From the NCBI RefSeq assembly GCF_001486165.1, contig NZ_LN908976.1:62001-126000 (forward strand): a DNA stretch of 64,000 nt, in the 5' to 3' direction. The DNA comes from Bittarella massiliensis (ex Durand et al. 2017) (GTDB lineage Bacteria; Bacillota; Clostridia; Oscillospirales; Ruminococcaceae). Within the stretch, counting starts at the first letter, position 1. The number at the start of each line of letters is the position of its first letter. Below the pieces are notes generated by a model. It did no database searches and was not told the origin of the DNA. It saw only the letters and a list, made by a program, of their open reading frames with translations. The translations under genes were made by a program, and so were the position numbers. Below are positions 15,447-23,748 of the stretch, one piece after another.

Positions 15447-15740
15447 ATGGCACAGGTGCAAACGGCGCTGAAATACCAGGGGAAACCCCTCGCCCGCTGC
15501 GGCGACGAGCTGTATTTCGGCAGCATGGACGATAAATACATCGTGTATATGCAGATTTTGAGCAAGCAGACCTACCAGGGCGAGGAGATGGCCGACAAGG
15601 TTCGGCTCTCCCTCATGCTCACCGACACCAACCTCTCCCCCATCGAGCGCATCATCAAGAGCAGCGAGAAGAAGGGGCTGTGGGGGGCGCTGGAAATCGC
15701 CAATATCTGGCTGGAGCGCGCGAACGCAGAAGAAAAGTAG
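15447..15740 (+). CDS. Conserved small protein of unknown function
   Basis: The 97-residue soluble protein has no signal peptide or membrane segment. It contains LSLMLTDTNLSPIERIIKSS and ends in a helix EIANIWLERANAEEK. The start has AAAGGAGGTCACCGGG ahead, a near-perfect ribosome site, and a promoter plus leader hairpin upstream and a terminator downstream, so it is an independent, probably well-translated gene. Similar proteins seem common in clostridia but I cannot name a function. Confidence 0.8.
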   Translation: MAQVQTALKYQGKPLARCGDELYFGSMDDKYIVYMQILSKQTYQGEEMADKVRLSLMLTDTNLSPIERIIKSSEKKGLWGALEIANIWLERANAEEK

Positions 15741-15751
15741 ATCGAGTTTGC

Positions 15752-15786
15752 AAAAAGGCAGGGGACATCATCGTCCTCTGCCTTTT
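15752..15786 (+). terminator. Terminator after the 97-residue protein gene
   Basis: AAAAGGCAGGGGAC and GTCCTCTGCCTTTT form a long stem with an ATCATC loop. Confidence 0.85.
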
Positions 15787-15827
15787 GTGCAACTGTTCCC
15801 CCGACCAAATGGGAAGGAGTGTTCCAT

Positions 15828-16631
15828 ATGTCCCTGTTTCACTGTCATTTTTTCTCCAAGGTGTTGCAGACCCCCACCGAGCTGACCGTCTGCCTCCCCT
15901 CGCCCCCCGACTACGTCTGCAAGGAGACCCCCATCGACCAGCTCTACGCCCCGGTGCAGGACAGGCTGCCGGTGTTGACCCTGCTGCACGGTCTCTCGGG
16001 GGACTGCACCAGTTGGCTGCGCGAGTCCAGCGTTGAGCGCTATGCCGCCGAGGCGGGGGTGGCCCTCGTCATGCCCTCGGCCCAGAACAGCTTTTACAGC
16101 GACCTCTCCCCCGCCGGACCCTACTTCACCTACATCGCCGAGGAGGTGCCTCGCTTCTGCCGCGCCTCCTTCGGCCTCTCCCCCCGGCGGGAGCAGAACT
16201 TCATTGCCGGGCTCTCCATGGGCGGGTACGGCGCGGCCAAGCTGGCCCTCACCCTGCCCGAGCGCTACGCCGCCTTCGCCAGCCTCTCGGGGGCGCTGGA
16301 CGCGGCGGCCCTGGCCGGCCAGTGGAAGGACGACCCCGCCTTTGTCAAAATCGCCGCCGCCTTTGGCGAACTGGACCAGGTGGCGGGGAGCGAGCACGAC
16401 CTCTACGCCCTGGCCCAGGGGCTGGCCGAGAGCGACGCCCCCTTGCCCGCCGCCTACCTCTGCTGCGGGACCGAGGACTTTCTCTACCCCTACACCCCCG
16501 CCTTTGCCGACTTTCTGGGGGCCCTGGGCTTTGACGTGACCGAGGAGGAGGGGCCCGGCGTCCACGACTGGGCCTTCTGGGACGAGTTCATCCAAAAGGT
16601 GCTGGCCTGGCTGCCCCTCCCCCGGCTGTAA
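15828..16631 (+). CDS. Alpha/beta-hydrolase esterase (tributyrin esterase / EstA family)
   Basis: The 267-residue enzyme is of the esterase D / S-formylglutathione hydrolase type, cytoplasmic with no signal peptide. The nucleophile elbow GLSMGGYGA places Ser at residue 130, the oxyanion loop is LLHGLSGDCTSW (about 51-62), and the last triad member His lies in GVHDWAFWDEF near 245. Such enzymes cleave short acyl esters. GGAAGGAG precedes the ATG by eight bases. The gene is 14 bp ahead of fbp and probably co-transcribed. Confidence 0.87.
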   Translation: MSLFHCHFFSKVLQTPTELTVCLPSPPDYVCKETPIDQLYAPVQDRLPVLTLLHGLSGDCTSWLRESSVERYAAEAGVALVMPSAQNSFYSDLSPAGPYFTYIAEEVPRFCRASFGLSPRREQNFIAGLSMGGYGAAKLALTLPERYAAFASLSGALDAAALAGQWKDDPAFVKIAAAFGELDQVAGSEHDLYALAQGLAESDAPLPAAYLCCGTEDFLYPYTPAFADFLGALGFDVTEEEGPGVHDWAFWDEFIQKVLAWLPLPRL

Positions 16632-16645
16632 AGGGGGGCCGCGCT

Positions 16646-18637
16646 GTGAACATCACCCGCCGCCAGGTGCTGGACGACCTGCGCTTTTTAAAGGTGCTGG
16701 CCCGCCAGTACCCCACCATCCAGTCGGCCTCTACCGAGATCATCAACCTGCAGGCCATCCTCAACCTGCCCAAGGGGACCGAGCACTTTATGAGCGACCT
16801 GCACGGGGAGTACGAGGCCTTTTTGCACATCATGGGCAACGCCTCCGGCGCCATCCGCGAAAAGGTGGACCTGCTCTACCAGAACACCCTCTCCCAGGCC
16901 CAGCGGGCGGCCCTGGCCACCCTCATCTACTACCCGGAACAAAAGCTCAAAGAGGTCAAAGAGGAGACCCCGCAGGAGGAGTTGGGCGAGTGGTACCGCC
17001 TCACCCTGGGGCGGCTGGTGGAGGTCTGCCGGCTGGTGGCCTCCAAGTACACTCGCTCCAAGGTGCGCAAGGCCCTGCCGCCCGACTTTGAGTACATCAT
17101 CGACGAGCTGCTGCACACCACCTACGACGAGCGCAACAAGGGCCGCTACTACGAAAACATCATCGCCACCATCATTGAGATCGAGCGGGGGGACGCCTTC
17201 ATCGCCGCCCTCTGCGGCACCATCAAGCGGCTGATCGTCGACCGACTACACATCGTGGGGGACATCTACGACCGGGGCCCCCGGGCCGACATCGTCATGG
17301 ACTCGCTGATGGCCCACCACTGCGTGGACATCCAGTGGGGCAACCACGACGTCCTCTGGATGGGGGCCGCCGCCGGCAGCCGCACCTGCATCGCCAACGT
17401 CCTCAACAACTCCATCACCTACAACAACCTGGCGGTGGTGGAGAACGGCTACGGCATCAGCCTGCGGCCCCTGGCCCTCTTCGCCGCCGAGACCTACGGC
17501 GGCCGGGACATGGCCGCCTTCCTCCCCAAGGGGGAGGCCACCCGCGGCTACAGCCCCAAGGACATCCACCGGGTGGCCTGCATGCACAAGGCCATCGCCG
17601 TCATCCAGTTCAAGCTGGAGGGGCAGATCATCCTGCGCAACCCCGGCTTTTTGATGGGGGAGCGGATGCTGCTGCACAAGATCGACCGGGAGCGGGGCAC
17701 CGTCCGCCTGGACGGGCGGGACGTCCCCCTCAAGGACACCGACTTCCCCACCGTCGACCCCGCCGACCCCTACGCCCTGAGCGAGGAGGAGGCCCGGGTG
17801 ATGGAACAGCTGAAATTCTCCTTTTTGCAGAGCGAGAAGTTGCAGCGGCACGTCCGGTTCCTCTACGCCAAGGGTGGGCTCTACAAGTGCTTCAACGACA
17901 ACCTGCTCCTCCACGGCTGCGTCCCCCTGCGGCCGGACGGCAGCTTCCTCCCCTTCTCCTGCGAGGGGGAGGAGCTGGCGGGCCGGGCCTTTCTCGACTA
18001 CGCCGAGGGGTTGGCCCGCCAGGGCTACTACGCCCAGCCCCACTCCCCCCAGCGCCAGCAGGGGAAGGACTATCTCTGGTACCTGTGGTGCGGCAAGAAC
18101 TCCCCCCTCTTCGGGCGGGAGCGCATCGCCACCTTCGAGCGGCTGCTCTGCGACGACGCGCGCACCTGGGAGGAGCCCAAGAACCCCTACTACCTCCTCT
18201 ACGAGCGGCCGGACATCTGCGAGAAGATCCTGCGGGAGTTCGGCCTGGGGGGGCCGGGCAGCCACATCGTCAACGGCCACGTGCCGGTGCGGACCAAGGA
18301 CGGGGAGAACCCGGTCAAGGCCGGGGGGAAGCTCATCGTCATCGACGGCGGCTTCTGCCAGGCCTACCAGCCCAAGACCGGCATCGCCGGATACACCCTC
18401 ATCTACAACTCCTACGGGCTGCGCATCGTCTCCCACAGCCCCTTTGAGGGGGTGAAGGAGGCCATCCGCCAGGACCGGGACATCCTCTCCACCACCGTCC
18501 TCACCCAGGCCACCGAGCACCGCATCCAGGTGGGGGAGACCGACGTGGGGCAGGAGATCCGCGAGAACATCGACGGCCTGCGCAAGCTGCTGGCCGCCTA
18601 CCGGATGGGGCTCATCAAACAGGACCACTCCCACTGA
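16646..18637 (+). CDS. fbp: Fructose-1,6-bisphosphatase class III
   Basis: The 663-residue enzyme turns fructose 1,6-bisphosphate into fructose 6-phosphate for gluconeogenesis. It has the metallophosphatase motifs of the class III Firmicutes enzyme: MSDLHGEYEAFLHI, DIYDRGPRADIVMDSL and IQWGNHDVLWMGAA, followed by the family-specific C-terminal half with IVNGHVPVRTKDGENPVKAG. Length matches Bacillus Fbp (about 670). The GTG start follows AGGGGGG. It lies directly after the esterase gene and converges with a truncated GNAT gene. Confidence 0.96.
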   Translation: MNITRRQVLDDLRFLKVLARQYPTIQSASTEIINLQAILNLPKGTEHFMSDLHGEYEAFLHIMGNASGAIREKVDLLYQNTLSQAQRAALATLIYYPEQKLKEVKEETPQEELGEWYRLTLGRLVEVCRLVASKYTRSKVRKALPPDFEYIIDELLHTTYDERNKGRYYENIIATIIEIERGDAFIAALCGTIKRLIVDRLHIVGDIYDRGPRADIVMDSLMAHHCVDIQWGNHDVLWMGAAAGSRTCIANVLNNSITYNNLAVVENGYGISLRPLALFAAETYGGRDMAAFLPKGEATRGYSPKDIHRVACMHKAIAVIQFKLEGQIILRNPGFLMGERMLLHKIDRERGTVRLDGRDVPLKDTDFPTVDPADPYALSEEEARVMEQLKFSFLQSEKLQRHVRFLYAKGGLYKCFNDNLLLHGCVPLRPDGSFLPFSCEGEELAGRAFLDYAEGLARQGYYAQPHSPQRQQGKDYLWYLWCGKNSPLFGRERIATFERLLCDDARTWEEPKNPYYLLYERPDICEKILREFGLGGPGSHIVNGHVPVRTKDGENPVKAGGKLIVIDGGFCQAYQPKTGIAGYTLIYNSYGLRIVSHSPFEGVKEAIRQDRDILSTTVLTQATEHRIQVGETDVGQEIRENIDGLRKLLAAYRMGLIKQDHSH

Positions 18638-18703
18638 AATCCGCAGTCGGGACTGCCGGTGGAACGGGGGCGCGGGGCCTCCCCCAGCGGGGGGCGGCGG
18701 GGC

Positions 18704-18728
18704 GGGGGGGGGGGGGGGGTGGGGGGGG
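18704..18728. repeat. Homopolymeric G tract (16 G, T, 8 G)
   Basis: Sixteen consecutive G at 18704-18719, one T, then eight G. It lies at the 3' end of the minus-strand GNAT frame. Such runs slip during replication and are often misread in sequencing. Confidence 0.9.
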
Positions 18729-19153
18729 CCCGGGCACTCGCCCCGCGCCACCGTCAGCCGCCGCAGACCGCCCCACTCCCGGTAGCCGCGGGCCCCGTAG
18801 AAGGAGAAGAGGGAGGGCTCCCCCGGCACCAGGGCGATGCCCGCCCGCCCGCCGGTCTCCCGGCGGTAGACCTCCTCCAGCATCCGGGACATAATCCCCT
18901 CCCCCTGCCGCTGGGGCAGGGTGGCCGCCGCGTAGAGGTACCAGAGGGGGACCCGCTCACCGCCCCGGCGGTACTCCACCGGCAGCAGGAAGAGGGCGGC
19001 GGCGGGGCCCGCCTCGTCCTGCCAGAGGTAGGGGCGGCAGCTCTCCCGCCAATTTTGCCAAAAGAGGCGGACGTACTCCTCCCCGTCGCCAAAGCCCGCC
19101 CGCCAGATCGCACAGAGGGACGCGAAGTCCCCCGGCCCTGCCAGGCGGAGCAT
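18704..19153 (-). pseudogene. GNAT acetyltransferase with undefined 3' end
   Basis: The first 139 or so residues form a clear GNAT domain, from MLRLAGPGDFASLCAIWRAG to the acetyl-CoA loop PQRQGEGIMSRMLEEV and FYGARGYREWGGLRRLTVA. The frame then enters a C-rich run encoding mostly proline and, in the given sequence, stays open for over 450 codons antisense to fbp, which cannot be real. With one base more or fewer in the run it would stop at 18615 or 18598, giving roughly 180 residues. So it is a slipped gene, a phase-variable one or a sequencing error. Its ATG overlaps the stop of the DUF2156 gene by one base. Confidence 0.65.
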
Positions 19154-20043
19154 CAGTCCGCCACCCGGGCGATGAACTTCTCCACCATGCACTCGGGGTG
19201 GTAGGAGAGCTTGGCCTTGCGCAGCCCCTCCTCGCCCAGGTCCTCCTCCCGGTTGATGTAGGTGTAGCCCCCGCAGAGGTTGCGGGCGAACTCCCGGTTG
19301 ATGATGGGGTAGGCCCCCCGGTAGTCGGAGAAGGCCTTCTCCACGTGCACGTCCACCATGGTGTCGTTGAGGGCGTGGCCGAAGCTGTAAGCCACCACCC
19401 GGTCGTCCACCCGGATCAGCCCGCCGAAGAGACCCAGCTCGTCCCAGTGGGCAAAGGCCTTTTTCACCGCGCAGTACTCGATCTGCAGGCTCTCGCTCTG
19501 GGTGCAGCCGTTCTGGCGGCACCACTCCTCGTTCATGGCCAGGCAGTCGGCCATGTTGTCCTCGTCGATGATCTCAAAACGCCAGTTGTAATTTTGCTCG
19601 AAGTAGGAGATGTGGTTGCGCTTGGAATGGTACTTTTTCCCCGAAAGGGTGGCCAACTTCTCCTGTAAGTAGACGTAGTCGTAGAAGTCCCGGTTGTACT
19701 CCAACCGCACCCGGTCGCCGAAATGGCCGGTGAGCAGCGCCGCCTGTTTGGGGCCCGCGCCGCCGATGGTCAGCTGTTTGCCGAGGGCGTCGGCGTCGGC
19801 CTTGCAGGCCGCATACCACACCCCCACGTCCACCGCGCCGGCGGGGAACATGTAGTTGACCGTCTCCCCCTCCACACTGCGGGCGAGAAACATCCCCTCG
19901 TACTCGGTGAACTGGATGCCGTACCCCTCCCACCACATGAACATGTTGCTGAAGGTGTACTCATCGCTGGTGTACTGGCTCTGGTCCAGCAGGGGCTGGA
20001 CCCATTTTCGGTCTTCGATCTCCGGCGTTTTAAATGACAACAT
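19153..20043 (-). CDS. DUF2156 (phosphatidylglycerol lysyltransferase C-terminal-like) protein
   Basis: The 296-residue soluble protein has the double GNAT-like fold of DUF2156, with the early FKTPEIEDRKWVQPLL and SDEYTFSNMFMWW, the central KLATLSGKKYHSKRNHISYF characteristic of the family, and a C-terminal VDVHVEKAFSDYRGAYPIINREFA. It lacks the membrane part of MprF, so lipid lysinylation should not be assumed; aminoacyl or acyl transfer is the general family role. AAGGAGT lies ahead of the ATG. It is the third gene of pcrA-tmk-DUF2156-GNAT. Confidence 0.85.
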   Translation of the reverse strand: MLSFKTPEIEDRKWVQPLLDQSQYTSDEYTFSNMFMWWEGYGIQFTEYEGMFLARSVEGETVNYMFPAGAVDVGVWYAACKADADALGKQLTIGGAGPKQAALLTGHFGDRVRLEYNRDFYDYVYLQEKLATLSGKKYHSKRNHISYFEQNYNWRFEIIDEDNMADCLAMNEEWCRQNGCTQSESLQIEYCAVKKAFAHWDELGLFGGLIRVDDRVVAYSFGHALNDTMVDVHVEKAFSDYRGAYPIINREFARNLCGGYTYINREEDLGEEGLRKAKLSYHPECMVEKFIARVAD

Positions 20044-20066
20044 ACAATTTTTAACTCCTTTTTTTG

Positions 20067-20729
20067 TTACAGGGCGGCCTCGACCGCGCCGCGCAGCTCT
20101 TCGCCGATCTCCTCCACCGGGCGGGGAACGCCCCCCCGGGCGCAGTCGATGACCGTCCACCCCAGCTTTTGGCAGCAGTAGAGGGCGGCCTGGCGGCAGT
20201 GGTTGAGGTAGGCCAGGTCCTGTTCGTGGATGTCCTTCTCGCCGCTGGCGGCGTAGCGCTTGTCCATCAGCTTCTGCGAGGCCTCGGGCGGCATGTCCAG
20301 GTAGAAGACCGCCGCCGGGCGGGGGATGCCCAACTTGCCGAACTCAAAGTCGTAGAGCCAGTCGAGAAAGCCGTCCCACTCCCCCCGCGGGAGCTTGGCC
20401 GTCTGGTGGACGGCGTTGGAGGTGGTGTAGCGGTCGCAGAGGATCAAGCTCCCGGCCAGATAGGCCGCCCGCCAGTCCTGGCGAAAGCTGGCGTAGCGGT
20501 CCACGGCGAAAAAGGTGGAGGCGGCGTAGGCGTTGACGTCCTCCGGCTTTTGGCCGTAGCTGCCGTGCAGGTACTCGGTCAGGGCCCCGGCGGCCGGGTC
20601 CCCGTACCGGGGGAAGGAGAGCTTTCTCACCGCCCGCCCCTCCCCCTGCAGCCGCCGGGTCAAAAGCTCCGTCTGGGTGCCCTTGCCGCTGCCGTCGAGC
20701 CCTTCGATGACAAACAGTTTGCCGCTCAC
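20067..20729 (-). CDS. tmk: Thymidylate kinase-like protein
   Basis: The 220-residue protein has the P-loop IEGLDGSGKGTQ near residues 8-19, the DRY-type motif LILCDRYTTSNAVHQ and a long C-terminal half with AAVFYLDMPPEAS. It should phosphorylate dTMP to dTDP. The loop has GKGTQ instead of the common GKTTQ, as in a clostridial subgroup. GTG at 20729 is preferred because AGGAGG is seven bases upstream; a TTG six bases earlier is only two bases from it. The gene follows pcrA by 13 bp. Confidence 0.88.
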   Translation of the reverse strand: MSGKLFVIEGLDGSGKGTQTELLTRRLQGEGRAVRKLSFPRYGDPAAGALTEYLHGSYGQKPEDVNAYAASTFFAVDRYASFRQDWRAAYLAGSLILCDRYTTSNAVHQTAKLPRGEWDGFLDWLYDFEFGKLGIPRPAAVFYLDMPPEASQKLMDKRYAASGEKDIHEQDLAYLNHCRQAALYCCQKLGWTVIDCARGGVPRPVEEIGEELRGAVEAAL

Positions 20730-20742
20730 CGGCAAGACCTCC

Positions 20743-23118
20743 TCACAGTTTTTCCAATTTGGCGAAATTCGCCATGATCTTCTTCACCCCGGCGCCCTCA
20801 AAGGCGATCTCCAGCAGGGTGTCGCCCCCCATGGGGGTGGTGCGCAGCACCCGCCCCCGGCCGAACACCTTGTGGGAGACCAGGTCGTCGGTCTGATAGG
20901 TATTGCCGCCCCCGGCCGCGGCGGGGCGGCCGGTCTGCCCCCCCAGCCCCAGGTTGTTCTGGGCCCGGAAGTGGCCCACCTGTTTGGCGGCGCCCCCGCC
21001 GAAGAGGCCGGTGGGCAGTTCCTCCGCCCCCTCGTGCTCCACATACTCCTCGGGGATCTCCTGCAAAAAACGGCTGGGCTGGTTGCGCTGGGTCTGGCCG
21101 AAGAGCATCCGCTGCCGGGTGTGCAGCAGGTAGAGGTTCTCCTTGGCGCGGGTGATGCCCACATAGCACAGCCGGCGCTCCTCCTCCAGCTCCTCGGGGG
21201 AGTAGAGGGACTGCCGCCCGGGGAAGATGCCGTCCTCCATCCCGGCGATGAAGACGTTGGGGAACTCCAGCCCTTTGGCGGCGTGCATGGTCATCAGCAC
21301 CACGCTGTCGGCCTCCCGGTCGAAGTTGTCGATGTCGGTGATGAGGGCGATCTCCTCCAAAAACTCCTGCAAGCTGGGCTCCTCGGCGGTCTGCTCGTAG
21401 CGGACCACGTTGGAGACGAACTCCTCGATGTTTTCCAGCCGGGTCTCCCCCTCAAAGCCCTGGGCCCGCAGGGAGGCGGCGTAGCCGGTCTCCTCCAGCA
21501 GACGCAGGGTCAGCTCCGACATCTTCTCGCTCTCCCTGGCGGCAATCAGCCCGTCCATCACCTGGGTAAAGGCGGCGATGGCCTTTTTTTTGCCGGAGAG
21601 GGCGGGGTAGCTCTCCGCCTCCCGCAGCACCTCGTAGAGGCTGAGGCCCAGCCCGGCGGCGATCTGCTCGGCCTTGGCCACGGTGGCCTCGCCGATGCCC
21701 CGCTTGGGCTCGTTGATGATCCGCTTGAGGCGGATGGCGTCGGAGGGGTTGTTGAGGACGCTCAGATAGGCCACCAGGTCCCGGATCTCCTTGCGGTCGT
21801 AAAAGCGCAGGCCGCCGATTATTTTATAGGGTACCCCCGCCCTGGCGAAATATTTTTCAATGGCGTTGGACTGGGCGTTCATCCGGTAGAGGATGGCGTG
21901 GTCGCCGTAGCGGTATCGCCCCTCGGAGACGTTTTTCACCACCGTGTCGCCGATGAACTCGGCCTCGCCGAACTCGTCCCGGGCGGTGTAGTCGACGATT
22001 TTGGCGCCATCGCCCTTGTCGGTCCAGAGGTTTTTGCCCTTGCGGGCGGTGTTGTTGGCGATGACGCTGTTGGCCGCGTCGAGGATGTTCTGGGTGGAGC
22101 GGTAGTTCTGCTCCAGCCGGATCACCTCGGCCCCGGGGAAGGTGCCCTCAAAGTTGAGGATGTTCTCGATGGTGGCGCCCCGGAACTTGTAGATGGACTG
22201 GTCGTCGTCCCCCACCACGCAGAGGTTTTGGTGCCCCCTGGCCAGCATGCTCACCAGCTCAAACTGCACCCGGTTGGTGTCCTGGTACTCGTCCACCAGT
22301 ATGTAGCGGTAGCGCTGCTGGTAGTACTCCAGCACGTCGGGGTTTTGCTGGAACAGCCGCACCGTGTGGTAGATGATGTCGTCAAAGTCCACGGCGTTGG
22401 CCCGCTTGAGGGCGTCCTGGTAGCGCTTGTACACCTGGGCGGTGACGCGGAGCTTGTAGTCGGGGTGCTCCTGCGCGGCGTACTCCTCCCAGTCCACCAT
22501 GCTGTCCTTGAGGCGGCCCAGGTTGTGCAGCATCGCCTTGGGGGGGAACATCTTGTCGTCGACCTGCATCTCCTTCAAGATGGTCTTGAGCAGCCGCAGG
22601 GCGTCGTCCTGGTCGTAGATGGTGAAGTTGGAGGTAAAGCCCAGCCGGTCGATGCCCCGGCGCAGGATCCGCACACAGGCCGAGTGGAAGGTGCTGGCCT
22701 GGATGTCGCTGGCCTCCTCCCCGATCATGGCGATCAGCCGGTCTTTGAGCTCGCCGGCGGCCTTGTTGGTAAAGGTGATGGCGAGGATGTTCCAGGGCCG
22801 GGGGGCGTTCACCGAGAGCTTGCGGAAGGTCTCGGCGGGGATCTCGTCCCCGTTTTGGATGGCGCTCTCCAGGTTGAGGATGTCCTCCTCGGTGGGGGTG
22901 CCGTAGACCTTGTCGCTGTGGTAGGCCTGGCCGAAGGCCACCAGGTTGGCCACCCGGTTGACCAGCACGGTGGTCTTGCCGCTGCCGGCGCCGGCTAGGA
23001 TCAGGATGGGGCCCTCGGTGGTGAGGGCGGCCTTCTTCTGCATCTCGTTGAGGCCCCGAAAGCGGTAGTCGATATACTGCTTGCGCAGGGTCAAAAATTG
23101 GGACTGGTAGTCTGTCAT
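20743..23118 (-). CDS. pcrA: ATP-dependent DNA helicase PcrA/UvrD
   Basis: The 791-residue superfamily 1A helicase moves 3' to 5' and acts in repair and replication. Visible motifs include LNEMQKKAALTTEGPILILA with the Walker A AGAGSGKTT, VDEYQDTNRVQFELV (motif II), GDDDQSIYKFRGA (III), RLEQNYRSTQNILDAAN (IV), TMHAAKGLEFPNVFI (V) and RRLCYVGITRAKE (VI). The C-terminal domain with VSHKVFGRGRVL is typical of PcrA. AAGGAG precedes the ATG; the open frame upstream is not conserved. First gene of the minus-strand operon. Confidence 0.96.
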   Translation of the reverse strand: MTDYQSQFLTLRKQYIDYRFRGLNEMQKKAALTTEGPILILAGAGSGKTTVLVNRVANLVAFGQAYHSDKVYGTPTEEDILNLESAIQNGDEIPAETFRKLSVNAPRPWNILAITFTNKAAGELKDRLIAMIGEEASDIQASTFHSACVRILRRGIDRLGFTSNFTIYDQDDALRLLKTILKEMQVDDKMFPPKAMLHNLGRLKDSMVDWEEYAAQEHPDYKLRVTAQVYKRYQDALKRANAVDFDDIIYHTVRLFQQNPDVLEYYQQRYRYILVDEYQDTNRVQFELVSMLARGHQNLCVVGDDDQSIYKFRGATIENILNFEGTFPGAEVIRLEQNYRSTQNILDAANSVIANNTARKGKNLWTDKGDGAKIVDYTARDEFGEAEFIGDTVVKNVSEGRYRYGDHAILYRMNAQSNAIEKYFARAGVPYKIIGGLRFYDRKEIRDLVAYLSVLNNPSDAIRLKRIINEPKRGIGEATVAKAEQIAAGLGLSLYEVLREAESYPALSGKKKAIAAFTQVMDGLIAARESEKMSELTLRLLEETGYAASLRAQGFEGETRLENIEEFVSNVVRYEQTAEEPSLQEFLEEIALITDIDNFDREADSVVLMTMHAAKGLEFPNVFIAGMEDGIFPGRQSLYSPEELEEERRLCYVGITRAKENLYLLHTRQRMLFGQTQRNQPSRFLQEIPEEYVEHEGAEELPTGLFGGGAAKQVGHFRAQNNLGLGGQTGRPAAAGGGNTYQTDDLVSHKVFGRGRVLRTTPMGGDTLLEIAFEGAGVKKIMANFAKLEKL

Positions 23119-23307
23119 AAAAATCTCCTTGCGGGTGTGATGGGAGGGCGCGCCGGCGCCGCCGGAAAGGGGCGGGGCGCGGGGCGGCCGCCGCCAAGGG
23201 GGGACCGCGTTTTCTTCCCTATTGTACCACATCTCCCCATCCAATAAAAGAAAAAGCGCCGATTTTCGGCCCGCAAATTGGATGCTGACTCTCTCCTTTC
23301 GGCGGCG

Positions 23308-23336
23308 TGGACAGATGGCGAAATTGGTCGTATAAT
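23308..23336 (+). promoter_or_regulatory. Promoter of the small membrane protein gene
   Basis: TGGACA, 17 bp, TATAAT. Confidence 0.65.
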
Positions 23337-23404
23337 AGAAAAAAAGGGCGGCTTGTCGTCTCTCTCCCCGGGGCTGCCGCCGGCCGAAAAGGATGTGTTT
23401 CACC

Positions 23405-23650
23405 GTGAAAAAGGAAAGTCTCGTACAGCTGATCTTGGCGGTGTTGGTGCTGGTCCTCTCCGCCCTCTGCCTGGCGCAGGTGCTGGCCATGGACCTGTGG
23501 ATGCCGGTGATCTTGGGGCTGTTGAGCGTCATCAGCTTTGTGGCCGGGTGGCGCGCCGTGAAGGAGAAAAAGACCTTTTTGGTGGTGGTCTTTTACCTGT
23601 GCGGGCTGTTTGCCCTGGGGGTGGCCCTGGTGGCGGTGTCCATGCGGTAA
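23405..23650 (+). CDS. 81-residue membrane protein
   Basis: The product has three hydrophobic stretches (about residues 6-27, 32-49 and 58-79) joined by short charged turns, the last after VKEKKTF, so it is a small polytopic membrane protein. The GTG start follows AAAGGA at about 11 bases; an ATG 12 bp earlier sits directly on that site and is less likely. Good promoter and terminator flank it, supporting an expressed single gene. Function unknown. Confidence 0.65.
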   Translation: MKKESLVQLILAVLVLVLSALCLAQVLAMDLWMPVILGLLSVISFVAGWRAVKEKKTFLVVVFYLCGLFALGVALVAVSMR

Positions 23651-23683
23651 AGGCCCCCCCTTTCAGGCGGCGGCACAGAGAGA

Positions 23684-23720
23684 AAGAGCGCCCGAAGCAC
23701 AAGGCTTCGGGCGCTCTTTT
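23684..23720. terminator. Bidirectional terminator
   Basis: AAGAGCGCCCGAAGC and its exact complement around ACAAG, with A and T runs on either side. It serves the small membrane gene on the plus strand and oadB on the minus strand. Confidence 0.9.
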
Positions 23721-23748
23721 AAGTGCAGGGGAGATCGCCGCGAAATGG

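Noticed and set aside
17246-19525. 759-codon minus-strand frame joining GNAT with antisense fbp
   Set aside because: Only the GNAT segment is homologous to anything; the rest is open by composition beyond the G tract.
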